NCBI GenBank assembly: GCA_004794785.1
Contig: SJOL01010002.1
Coordinates: 952,358 to 1,016,357, forward strand
Direction: 5' to 3'
Length of the DNA stretch: 64,000 nt
Origin: Opisthorchis felineus
Taxonomy: Eukaryota > Platyhelminthes > Trematoda > Opisthorchiida > Opisthorchiidae
Positions 12,393 to 23,420 of this stretch are shown here, one piece after another. The notes beneath the pieces are model-generated. The model made no database searches, was not told where the DNA came from, and worked only from the letters and a program-made list of their open reading frames with translations. A program made the translations under genes and the position numbers. Each line of letters starts with the position of its first letter. Position 1 is the stretch's first letter.

Positions 12393-13010
12393 CTATAACG
12401 GTTTCGAAAAATTGCACGCCGACCTAGTCATGCTAACAAAACTGAGGCACCAAACTGTACGACAGTTCCTGAAGGCCCACCATTTGACTGCTTCGATAAA
12501 AACGGCCCATTGGTTATTGAATGTTACGAGGATTCTAATAGCCGCTGACATATCAGATACAACGAAACTGATGTGAAAGTTTAAAGCAATGCCTCCGATG
12601 AATGCCGACAGAGTACCTATTGACATTCGCAATACACCGGTGGTGCCATAGTTCAGGTTATTTGGTCGTCCGGGCTGTGTCATCAAACCCTTCAAACGAG
12701 TGAGACTTCGTTCAGTTCGGCTGTGTGACACGTAATCGTAAGCCTTTCGATAGGCCCAAAATAGTTTTCGGTTAGGTCGAATTGCTAGCCTGTGAATCGC
12801 GTCTCGTAGCAACCCTCGCAAAAACACAAGTCGGGGCTGCTTAAGATCAGGTGCCATCCCGAAAACTGCCCCCGAAAAACTGATTATTGTGATCTTTTTG
12901 TCTGACCAGTTTGGAAGATGTTGCTGACACCAACAGCCAGTGTGATTCATGTTCGGAAAACAGTCAGTCATTGGTAAAGATAACCAGATGCTTGTATATA
13001 TGTAATGCAC
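12393..13010 (-). mobile_element. Possible R2-like reverse transcriptase fragment
   Basis: A 205-codon minus-strand frame stays open. Its middle part reads LRDAIHRLAIRPNRKLFWAY and then RKAYDYVSHSRTERSLTRLK. This resembles the region around motif A of R2-type and related reverse transcriptases (a KAFDSVSH-like core, with K-A-Y-D-Y-V-S-H here). A TTGVLRMSIGT-like segment follows. The usual GVRQGDP and ADD motifs are not found in this frame, so the catalytic part is missing or scrambled. No protein of this form could work. The assignment rests on motif resemblance. An unrelated chance frame is less likely at this length but possible. The 3' end of a repeat A/B copy abuts its 5' side. Confidence 0.4.
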
Positions 13011-13120
13011 TACTCATAAGGTTGCTGGAAACATCACAAACGAGAGACTCAGCTGGGTTCCAGGTGAGTCTCTCGCAAAACCAAATTTGTTCGCAAATGA
13101 GTGTATTTCGCTAACCAGAT
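13008..13120 (+). repeat. Dispersed repeat A/B, short copy
   Basis: GCACTACTCATAAGGTTGCT starts module A. The GACAGCCC-GGTTTCGC block is deleted, and module B follows directly (GAGAGACTCAGCTGGG, then GAGTCTCTCGCAAAACC and AAATGAGTGTATTTCGC). Module B contains a small inverted repeat, GAGAGACTC against GAGTCTCTC. Confidence 0.6.
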
Positions 13121-15631
13121 GCTAGTTAACCTCATCCTTTAGGGTAGTCTACACCACGAGCACAATTTGCATGCCGCGCTGCTTCATTGTTGCTGTGCAA
13201 CTGCAGAAACCATCCTCGAGTAATTTTAGTTGTGAGGTTGCGTTAACTAAATTTCAGACAGTTGTTATGAACCAAACAAATTATGCTGCATTTTGAACTT
13301 TTCCAACTCCCTAGGTAACTACTTAAATGTAATTAAGAATTAGAATTGCTGATCCCTCCGGTCTTTTTGACGTGCCACTTGTTTGTGCTTCTCATAATTA
13401 TGCCTGTCGAATTCCGGTTGAAGTTGAGCGCAACAGACTGCCAGCCAGTGTTGAAGACATAGAATCGATTTGCAAAGGTAGGTAAGTGCTTCCGAAAATC
13501 ATGGTAGAATAGAATGTTGTACAAATTCATCCCTTCAACACAAGAACCAGACACAGAATGACACAACTCTGCTCGGGCAAGTCAAACAGATAGAATGACC
13601 CACTCTTGTTCATAGCCGAACAGGCTTGCGAGCCAAAGACAAGTTCAGTCCTGCTTCGCCACCGCTATCAGCCCATCATCCGGCTATCCGGCATATTTGA
13701 CCGATTTTGTGTCGATTCATCTTCGGTAACTCAATTCCTCGGGTCATACAACTACCTGTGCTTGACCCCTTTCACACGCTTTTCTCGATCATCCGCCAGG
13801 TTTGCCATAAGGCTCTGATCCCACCCCAGTGACGGTGAGAATCAGTCTGCGGTAAGCTTGACGTGCAGACACAGACTAACCAACTCGAAGGGACTGACTT
13901 ATAGACGAACGATATGTTTAAGTTTATGCATATGCCATGCGTCCATTGGGTGTCCCGATAAATGAGCTAATGGTATGGAATCTGCGAAGAGGCGTATGGT
14001 ATTGCGCACACGCGGGAAATTCTCACCCCTGAGGACAATTCAGTTTCATTTGCAAAAGGCAATAAGACTCCCAAAGGGACAATTTTTGAAGGTGGCTTCA
14101 GTACATCGTTTTCGGAAAAGTTTTGTAACAATCGGTAGATGTATTCCTGGGCAACGTTTCACCTTTGACACAAAAGCTTCGTCAGGCCAAGTGACTAGGT
14201 TACGAGGTTGGTCGAGATTTAAGGCTTCAGTACAGTTTCAAATTAATCTCGGGACGTATTTGAACTAATCCTAGATCAATTTAATGCGATCTCGCGACAA
14301 CTTGAGGTGCCCAAGATATCGGTAAGCCGTTTGGTATCCGGGATACAAACTCCGGTATTTTATTGTTTGCTGCTACACGGCACAAAAACCACACACGTCA
14401 AAAAATCGTGGTTTTCGATCGACTTTCAAATCAGGAAGTCGAGTGCTAGAACGAAAGTACAATTACCAACGGTCAGTGTTCCACTGCTGATGTGCTGAGA
14501 TCTATCGTTGGCTAGATAAATGGACACGTGCGTAGAAAACTTTGTCCAACTGTTCACGCGGAACCGCAGACTGCGACATACAAACAACAGTGTCATCCTG
14601 TCTATCACATCCTTCTCGGTCCCATAAGTCTGGGACAAAGGACTTTGACTTCAAAGATGTTTGTCAACAAAGAAAGGCGTTTTTTCAACACTTATTTTGT
14701 CGACTTCTATTCTTGACCGGTAAATTCCGACGACGAGTTACATAATGGGACGTAGAAACAATTTCGAAATCACATGCTCCTAACTGATCGCTGTTAATAT
14801 GACGGGTTTATTTTCGTACGTGGCTGATAAGTATGACCGGGCCAGGCCGAATCTTGCAATCATATGGCGTGTGTCAGTACCTAAATAACGACACCTAAAT
14901 AAAAGTCACGTGCCATAACGTCGAATTTAATTGATTTTTCACATCACATATCTCTCTTGGGGTAACCGGAATGCAACCCGACATGGCTAGTTTTCGGCCA
15001 TGGTGTTTCCATCTTTGGCTTTTAAAGTTCATCCTAAGAGTCCAGGGTTGCTAAGCGTTTTCAGTTCACTTAATTGTTTCTGTAGCACCATCAAAGAATT
15101 CATCTGCTAGTCCAGAACTACTCATTCTATGAACAGAATAACAACTGGTGAGTCCGAACTGAGAGAACGGTAGAGTGTCAACCTAATGACAAGCAAGTAT
15201 CAGGAAGCGCTCTGATTTCTCTCTTACTTTGTGTGAAGATGCACCTGATATGACGTCCAAGTTATTGTAACAGAGGCCCGGCTTATTCTCTCATATATAC
15301 AACGTTTCGTCCTACCGATCGGCATCAACGAGTTCGCAAAAAGCCCTTCATTTTTATGGGTGCGACACATAGTAATGAGGCACTGGAATAAATAGGCCCA
15401 TCGGAGGATCCAGTATTTATGCGGTTGTACTTGAGAAGACTAATTGTACTTCCAGAAGTTCTAGTTTTCTTCACATTACTATCAGCCGAGCTATTTTGAG
15501 TACACTAGCAGCGTCAAGTGAGTGTCCAATGGTCGCTGACTATTCGGTCGAATCAATGTGCTCGTGCTCTGATAATTTCAGGTGCCGTATGCGCTGTTTA
15601 GTGAGAGGACAAGATCAGTCATTAAATACAA

Positions 15632-15635
<4 letters not shown>
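13121..15635. other. Intergenic, nothing recognised
   Basis: No supported gene. A 97-codon plus-strand frame at 13975-14268 has no recognisable domain. Confidence 0.4.

Positions 15636-15672
<37 letters not shown>
15636..15672. repeat. (AT)n microsatellite
   Basis: An uninterrupted alternating AT tract of about 37 bases. Confidence 0.95.
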
Positions 15673-15676
<4 letters not shown>

Positions 15677-15929
15677 ATGTGTTTGCTAGCAAGTATGATG
15701 CATGCAGTTGCAGAGGCCTGCGTACCACACTGAAGGTGAAACAACCAATAAACTGACTGCCTTGTGAGTTTGAGCGTGAGAATGGGCGAAGTGACGTATG
15801 CAAACGAGATCCACAAAACATTTCCTTCGTTCGCAAGGGTATCTTTTCGAAAAGCCATCACTTGATAAGCCAGTCAACATCAAGTCGCGCGTGCTGGGGA
15901 AAAAAGCACGAGGCAACAGAGTACTTGAT

Positions 15930-15977
15930 AATTGTTATAGAAGACACCACTTAACAGTGGTGTCTTCTATAACAATT
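15930..15977. repeat. Perfect 21-bp palindrome with 6-base loop
   Basis: The left arm at 15930-15950 begins AATTGTTATAGAAG and ends ACACCAC. It is matched exactly in reverse complement at 15957-15977, with TTAACA between. CTATAACAATT is then duplicated directly (to about 15988). The perfect arms suggest recent origin or selection. A transcript of either strand would form a 21-bp hairpin. Confidence 0.9.
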
Positions 15978-15988
15978 CTATAACAATT

Positions 15989-18900
15989 CGAACATTTCTA
16001 CATTGACCGAGCGGCGCTGACTATAAGGCTTTGAGAATGTGTTCCAGAAAGAGACCTCAAAACATTCCAAACAGCGTCGTCACTACCACACTGCTTAGAA
16101 TCGCGCTGCCGCACCGGAGGTTGATTAAAATCCGGGTTCCCAACAGTCAGACTATCTTTGAATTACCGCGAATCGACGATATGAAACAGTGGAACAGAAG
16201 CTGGATGGTCCTGATGATTCACAAGCAGCAGGTTTGAAATGCCATTAGAGTCGACTCCTTTTTTCGCTAGAAAGTCTGCATAAATTAGGTAAGGTATGGC
16301 GTTCAACTTCACTGACTGCTCGCTGTTCCAAATCTTGTTTGGGTCTCGTAAGGTCTGTTACTGATACCCAAGAGGGCAACATAGAGGATGTGTTGGATGC
16401 AAGTTTGGTTTCCAGAATCAGAAAAGAAAATTATATATATGCGAATTCCTGCGTAAATGCACCGAAGTGGACAATGACGGTGCAAAACATTGTATTTATC
16501 CAAACTCACTGAAAGACGAAGAGAATTCCTTTTCCTTTCGTTTCCTAAAGGCCCATTTAATATTTTTCAATCTCAACAATTATCACATAGAATCCCAGAA
16601 ACATGATAGTGCGAATTTACAGTTTGGAACATCGATCGGAAGCATACGTGATAACTTAATGGGAGAGTAGGACTATGTTTCCTAGCAAAGTGATGTTCTG
16701 TTAGGCCATTTTTATAATTTGGTATTGAACTTTTCTTGGTTATGTATATCATCGCACTGATTCTAGATTTGTCAGATTACTGTTACGCTAAAGAAGCTCC
16801 GCTTGGAACATTGACAAATGCCACTCAAAGACAACGAAGCGCAACTTCGGATCACAGTGAAAATGCCTTGTGAAATAGAGCATGCACACTGATGGATCAG
16901 CCTAGTTCAATGCTGTTCTTTCTGAGAAAAAAATGACCAGTTAGTGGAGCGGACAACAGAGTTTGATTTTTTCAACCGGGGGTGTAAAAACTGGTGACCA
17001 GGGGGTGCTCTACACACAAAGTGTTTTCTAAGAAATGCTGTTGTTTACGCCAGTAAGTGTTTGTTGACATCATAAATTTATTGACGATGCAAACGCCATC
17101 GAATCATACCTTTGAATCTAATGGATGTTGTCAGCTTGTTCCCGCTTTCTTAAGTAGCTGGCGACATCATAATTTATATACAATAGAAGGATATCCGTCG
17201 AATGTGCATCCATCTTGTCAAACGAATTGTGGTCAGCTACTTGTTTCATTACGTAACTGGTTAGATGGCCCCATCAATATCGAATTCACTCATCAGAATG
17301 GTGTGTGACTTTCTCCATGAAAGCTCCTCCCTATTCGTGAAAATTCAACGGCCATGGGCTTGCATGGCAACATTTTTCTTTTGGAAGAGAATTTTGGCAA
17401 ATTTTGGAAACTAATACAAACTGGAGTTTCGGTGCAGTAGGTTCTTGCGAATCAGCTAGATCTAGCAAATCCTTCTCGTGATTGGGAGTCGTTTCGGACA
17501 ATCTCATGAAGAAAGCCACTCGCGGATGGTCGAGTGTGCACAGAGATCTCTGAGGTTTGAGGATATTTAGCGGACGCAAATCGGAGAGAATGTGGTAGAC
17601 CTGAACTCACGGGACCTGTGTGCATGATTCCTGAGAGGCTTGCAGAAAAGTGATTCACATCATTCCGAACCATGGCCTGCAGTCGGAAAATCTTAATTCG
17701 TGAAGATCTCGGTAAGAGGTCACGAGCGGAACCATCAGTGCGTACACATTTACTGTTCCACCTGGTTAGTAGTATGCCTTCCGGTATCCTGTTCAGAAAA
17801 GAACAAGAGGCAACATTTTTTATTATGGCTGTCCATACAGTAACGAAACTGGTGAAAACATGATGTTATTGCTCGCAAAGTTGACTTGTGCAGAAAAGCA
17901 GATACTGCGCGCTGTTAGGCTTTACAGAGTATTAGGGAACTTGTCGTTCGTTGAAGCTTTTGTGATTGGTGTGACAGCATTTGGTTGCATTTATTGACAA
18001 CAACTTCTGCCAAAACTTTTCGTCATTTTTTCGAAATTTGTTCATAGCATTGCGCCTAAACTTCCTACTGGCAGGTTGTGCTTTGCGAGGACATACCGGT
18101 AACCAAGGTTGTAGGCATGAAAAACTCAACTTCGTAGATGAGCTCTTATTCCAATTCATCCTGAGGAACACATGTGTAACTCACTGGTAAATATCGGCCA
18201 TTTAATTTAAGTGGCAGCTTTGTTCACAAAAGTCGATCTCTTGCATCCCGTGTTTTCGACCGCTGACCACAGGTTATTCGGTCGACCCCGGTCGGTCATT
18301 AACCATTGTGATAAGTAACACAACGGCTGGGATGGTGATATTAAGTAAGGCGACGTTGATTAAGTGGAGCAGCCTGTGTTGCGTGTACAGCGTATCTCAA
18401 ACCATACCACGTGCCTGCTTACAGCCATCTTCACTTATCCATATAAACTTCTTTTTGGGCTGAACGCGTTTTTCTCTCTCCCTCTCTGTGTTCGACAATG
18501 GTGATAACAAAAAAATTCCTGCTTAAATCTCACTTGTACCTCCTTTTATCCAGTGTAGGACGCCTTTGGATAGGGGATCTATCTTGAGTAGAAAGATGGG
18601 AAAACGTACCAACAGAAAAATAGCTTCTCCGACATTTTGAATACGATCGTTTTGCAGCCTGACTCGAGAGGAGGCGGTGCCGTCTACGTAGCATGGCTTC
18701 TATGACAACTGGGACGCATGGATGTCAACCCCTTTGGTGAATTCGGACAACCGAACAACAAGGTAGGGGGGAAAGACAGTCATTTTAGGAAAGGCATAAA
18801 ACAAACAGTGCATCGAAAATCCACCCGTTATTTACACTGTATAATACTACGTATTGTTGCTCAACAGATTTACCACACCAAGGATTTTTCTCAGAAAATC

Positions 18901-20158
18901 ACTGCGCCTGGTTGGAATGCAATTTTTTGTCTTCCTCTTGGTTAAATGTGGCCTCAGTTCACAATACAGACTTATGCAAGGAGTGACTAGGAGAGGCGGC
19001 GGACTTCTATTAAAATTGTTGTGAAAATGGCCTCTTGTCATTTTCGTTTGCATGCCCATGCTTGGGTCGATTTTTTTTCGGACTTCGCTAAAATACGTGA
19101 TAGTTCTGGTGAGTGACTAACCATGATCGGATCCGATTTTGTTCGCCTGCAAGGAATGACTCCTCAATTAGCAGGAAGTATTTGGTGCCGGTTCTAATTA
19201 AATACAGGGAATAGAGAGAAAAACTACAGAAACACGTCAGTAAAGCTCACACTATCGTACTAGATTGTTCTGTTAGGATACGATTAGAAACTCGCCAGAA
19301 ATGTTCGCGTTCCTCAGTCAGGTCGAAACTGTTCCGAAACATCACAAAAGTTAGCAAGTATCGGTTATCACCTAATGATATAACAATCACTCCTGATATA
19401 GACTACCTAGTATTCAGGCTTTCTTCTTTGTCACTTGATTAGGGCCTTTTGGCGTTACCAAGGCATATCTGTAGCCCCAGCCAAGTCCTAGCACAGACCA
19501 ACGGTGGTGTTCGTTTGGTTGATGACCAGTTGTTTCCACCATTTCAATCTCTCTCAGAACCAGGACTAAGGGGGTCCTTGAGAGTAAATGGAAATCGCCC
19601 CATAAACCCGATGCTATTTCGTCAAAATCGTTTTGCAATGTTGAACTGTGACATTGGGCTTGGATGCTGGATCCGATCACTGTTCAAATGTGGACAGCTT
19701 TACCTGCTCGGACTCGTTAACTCAGGTGTGTCCGGTGTGCGTTGGTGAAGTAGTAGTAATGGGGTCAACTTTTCAACCGAACATAGTTTGAACACCAGTT
19801 GCTGAACCCATCAAAGTTTCCTCTCTCTATCCGGCCGTTCACATAAAAGCTGCATAATTGTCTATCCGCAATCAGCCATTATTGTACACATTTTTGGTTT
19901 AACTCCGACATACATAATAGATATAGGGCTTTTTCCTAATGGTGTGGCTTCATCCCCAAAGATATCACCTCTTGTTATGATGTTGAGTGACTGCCTGTAA
20001 ATAAACCGTTAGAACATCATTTGTTGAGGAGTTTCGGTTTCCTGTTTTGTCGCCAGGCCACAAAAGATTACAAAGTAGAGGGCATGTTCCGTTTTTTCAC
20101 ACTAGATTACCATGGACCGTGTGGTTTTGATCTGACCGGTAACACTAATGGTAATATT
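15989..20158. other. Intergenic, nothing recognised
   Basis: Only short motif-free frames on both strands. Some open frames at 16.4-18.2 kb look mildly protein-like, but no domain or splice pair supports them. Confidence 0.4.
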
Positions 20159-20265
20159 TATAATAATAATAATAGTTGGGATTCCGGGGTTGGGTTCCAA
20201 CCAGAGGCCTTCCTTTTTATAAATTCGCGCCTAAACCACTGGACTATCTCGAGAGTAACTGGTAA
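20159..20265 (-). repeat. Short tRNA-derived SINE-like repeat with (ATT)n tail
   Basis: On the minus strand, TAGTCCAGTGGTTTAGGCGC (20246-20227) fits the A box and GGTTGGAACCC (20202-20192) the B box. After a few more bases the repeat ends in an ATT trinucleotide tail (20171-20159). A tRNA head plus a simple-repeat tail is the minimal SINE layout. The third tRNA stem is not intact, so it is not a tRNA gene. Confidence 0.6.
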
Positions 20266-20424
20266 CTTCCGAACTGTTCAACGTGGAAGTTCGACTGCCA
20301 TGAAGACAGGTCTCCAGATATTCCTATTTTCGAACGACTCGAGCGTGCGTTTTGGCATTAAAGATATGAGGGTCACAATGGACCCACGCGTTATCCAAAT
20401 TCCACCGAGCAACAACTCAGGACA

Positions 20425-21175
20425 TTAGTTACACGTACTTCTATGTTCAGTGCCACGGTTGCTCGTCAAGAAAATAGGCTCACTAAATCTAGGCTGCGTC
20501 CGCCCAGCCAACGCATCCACGGCGCACTGGTCCAGTGATTCAAGACAGAATCTTCGGGACCGGCCATCAACGCCAGAATAAATGCCTGACAGACGCAACG
20601 AGGTCATCCGTACGGTTTCAATGATTCGGCTTATCGCCGACGTAGCGGCAAAAATCTATACGTCGGCGGCGCACTTTGCACGAACCATGGCGTCAACTCA
20701 GTTTTCCAGTCATCCAACCTGCGCACTGCGTTTCCTCACGGCTGTGCTGACGTACGCACATGCGCATGGCGAACGCACTATCTGTGGCATGCCGTCCATG
20801 CTGCTCCCGCCTCAGACATGCCGGCATGCCTCAGAAAGAATCCTAACCCTCCTGTCGCTCGGGTGCGGCACTGCACCAGGGCAGCTGAGACGCACGATTC
20901 AGAACGTACCAAACATCGGCTTGTCTTTGGCATGTGGCCTACCAGTCATCCAGTGTGCTGACTCTGCAATAGGTGCGAACAGACAGTCAAACATAACAAA
21001 GCCAAACAGCAATTGAAGGACTGGTAGATTTCGGTGGGATGCACACGCAGCCAAAACGCGATGGCGGACGGCCAACAGTCCCCATAGCAGTGAAAGGAAA
21101 GAGAGCTTCCGTTCGAACCGCAGGCGCCCTCGACAGCAACAGTCAAACAGTCCCGTCGACTGCACTTTCATGATT
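20425..21175. other. GC-rich block, probably repeat-derived, unidentified
   Basis: This block is visibly richer in G+C than its flanks. Both strands stay open: 144 codons on plus at 20582-21016, 90 on minus at 21171-20899. Its edges are sharp. I found no protease, reverse transcriptase, integrase or transposase motif and no matching pair of long terminal repeats. A retroelement leader or solo LTR is possible. Confidence 0.3.
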
Positions 21176-21995
21176 GACCATCATTTGGACTGCAGCATAC
21201 TTTAGCACTAAACTTGGACGTTTCATAAAATGCATGACAAATAGTTTATATTTCTCGATAGAATATTTTGGACTCTTTCGGAATACCTCAAATGAGGTAA
21301 GGCAGCTTCAAGGAGTAATCGGCAACCATTGTTAAAAACAATTAACACGCAAAGTTTTGACTGAAATTCGCCACACTGCTGGTTCCTTCCACCGAGGAAT
21401 GACACGATTTTTGCAGTATAGTTTATTAGGTAATGTAAAACATGAAGAATCTAATGACAGTAGTGCTTTCAACATATGCCGCTCTTTGTCGCCAGCCTAT
21501 GCCCAGGGTTTTATGGAATTCCCAGACTCAGACCATAGTCGTTTACTGGACTCTGGTCAACAAGTGAATATCGCAACAGCCCTTATACTCATAAAAAAAG
21601 TAGCAACTTTACCAAGTTCTGTCAAAACGAAGCCCCCTGGCCATTGGTTTAGAGATTCATCGATCTGAATTTTATATTCAAAGGCGATTTCTACAGGCAG
21701 TAGTGCTCATGTGGTCGGCTAATCAACTGACAGGATCACACCTCTGTCAAACCTCGGGTAAATTTGAACCAAACACGAGTTTGGTTCTCATTCTGAATGA
21801 GACTATCTTATATCCTATCGGTTTTATTGTTATCTATATGCGTGTCCGAGTTTGATGAGGAGATATAAAAAAGATCAGGATTTGCACTTTTATATTGGCA
21901 ACACTTCTGGTTGTTGCTGTAGCGTGAACAGACTGGTAATGGATGACATAAGTGATGCCGGAACAGGCGGAGCCATGCTGAAGTATGCCAGGATA
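21176..21995. other. Intergenic, nothing recognised
   Basis: A 103-codon plus-strand frame at 21357-21668 has no recognisable domain or splice context. Confidence 0.4.
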
Positions 21996-22200
21996 GGGTG
22001 GGGCAAGATGGCTCAGTGGTCAGAGCGCGAGTTTACTGACCGGAAGGTCCATGGTTCGAACCCGAACTCTGCCTCTAGACTTCTAGGCAGTCGTTGTCCA
22101 GGCTTGGAAAACCTGGCAGTATCCCAGCCCTCGTGCTTCCTTCTGGTAGCATGGCAGTTAGGCACCGAAAGGGTGCTACGACTGAACAGTTAAAAAAATT
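21996..22200 (+). repeat. tRNA-derived SINE-like repeat
   Basis: TGGCTCAGTGGTCAGAGCGC (from 22009) is a near-ideal A box and GGTTCGAACCC (22053-22063) a perfect B box, about 34 bases apart. The tail has a CCTGGCAGTATCCCAGCCCT-like body, GGTAGCATGGCAGTTAGG, and ends near an A-rich stretch at about 22195. The T-arm stem does not pair, so it is not a functional tRNA. I recall very similar repeats producing spurious protein models in Clonorchis. This is memory, not a search. Confidence 0.75.
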
Positions 22201-22559
22201 CAATTCAGGACAGGGTGCAGCACATGGACCTGTGGTATCTTGTCTTGTTTAAGGCCTATTGGCGGTCATACGAAAACGGACGTTGACAGTATGATTATTT
22301 TCACAGTGAAACCAAACTCAGAGGATATGACTGGACGCCCGCTGAAACTAGGGCCTGTGTACAACACATTCAGTTGGATAACATTACACCATCTTGATTA
22401 TCAAATAAGTCTAACTCCATTTGTGTCCGTGCCTAATTCTTATATGATTCCCTATCGCAACTGAGGTTCCACCAAGGGCTAAAACACGTGTGACTAATGG
22501 TTACAATACAATATACAAAATGTTTTCTGACCCTTTCAGGAAAGCACATCCTTCGATAG
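22201..22559. other. Intergenic, nothing recognised
   Basis: No gene or repeat was recognised between the SINE-like repeat and the retroelement remnant that follows. Confidence 0.3.
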
Positions 22560-22769
22560 ATTACCTGTTGCAATAGAACCAAAGCTTGACTCTCCAGAGG
22601 GAAGAGATACCAGTAAAAATCCCTCGCTTAATTGGGTCGGAAGGAGCATTCAGGTCTATCGACCCCAACAGATGCCAACAGACATTTGGAGACAGGAATG
22701 CCGGTGTAACGAATACCAATTTAGCAGGAGTATACGGTGCTGACACTGGCGCAGTAGAAGTGCGAGGCG
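22560..22769 (-). mobile_element. Possible continuation of the 22.8-23.4 kb retroelement
   Basis: A minus-strand frame with WHLLGSIDLNAPSDPIKRGI is a weak match to the HLWRRRDI..KGRVY segment found downstream of the catalytic core in RTE-like polyproteins. If correct, the (AT)n tract at 22770-22803 lies inside the element. Confidence 0.3.
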
Positions 22770-22803
22770 TTATATATATATATATATATNATATATATAT
22801 ATA
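22770..22803. repeat. (AT)n microsatellite containing one ambiguous base
   Basis: Alternating AT with a single N at 22790, so the true tract length is uncertain. Confidence 0.95.
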
Positions 22804-22804
22804 A

Positions 22805-23420
22805 TGTCCAGGTGAACAATTTTATCTACCAAGTAGATTGGCTGGTCAGAAAGCATGAGGTTTGTGTGTGATCACATCCAGTCTCCTAGATGCACTTGGC
22901 AATTTACAGATGTGAATGATCAGTGCCAACACTGATATTACCGTCTATGATGAAAATGACTAACAACTCTGTGATAAATGAACCAAGGAGAACAAAATGG
23001 TCTAAATACTCAATGTTTGTGAGCGAACGCCCAGAGAGCAGTTTGATCCGAGGTTTTGCAGACAGGCAGATAAGTTTCAAGCAGCGTTAGTAACAAAGTT
23101 GAAGAGGAATGGCGAGAGAGGACAGCCTTGTCTTACACCACGGAACGTGGTGAAATCAGGCAAAAGCATATTGTATACCCGTACGCGCCCACAGAACTTC
23201 ACATACAATGCCCTTGTAAGAGACATCAATTTAAAGGGAGACTTTTGATCATCAAACTCCGCCAAGGTTTCGGACGATGGACAATCAAAAGCATCTTTCA
23301 GACCAGGAAACAACCAAAGTAGGACGTTTGGAAGAGTGACAGTGTTCAAGAACTTGTCTCAAGCTAAGTTTATGGTCGGCGTATTCCCGGCCGGGAAGAA
23401 ACGCAGCTTTTCAGATGACC
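22805..23420 (-). mobile_element. RTE-like reverse transcriptase remnant, catalytic motif lost
   Basis: Read on the minus strand in frame-shifted pieces, this covers much of a non-LTR reverse transcriptase. It has LSLRQVLEHCHS (about 23375), a worn motif A LKDAFD (about 23295), TRALYVKFCGRVRVYN (about 23225), the hallmark GVRQGCPLSPFLFNFV (about 23147-23098), IEYLDHFVLLG (about 23015) where YADD has become YLDH, and DQPIYLVDKIVHLD (about 22845). The loss of the aspartate pair plus several frame changes and stops make it dead. Upstream endonuclease sequence is absent, as in a 5'-truncated insertion. Confidence 0.8.

Noticed and set aside
15615..15836. Frames encoding (YI)n tracts near AT microsatellites
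   Set aside because: Translation of simple repeats only; the same applies to the frames at 47.2 and 62.5 kb.
20582..21016. 144-codon plus-strand gene
   Set aside because: The opposite strand is open over the same stretch and base composition explains the length; no domain.
22009..22090. tRNA gene
   Set aside because: The A and B boxes are excellent, but the T-arm and acceptor stems do not pair and the body continues as a repeat.
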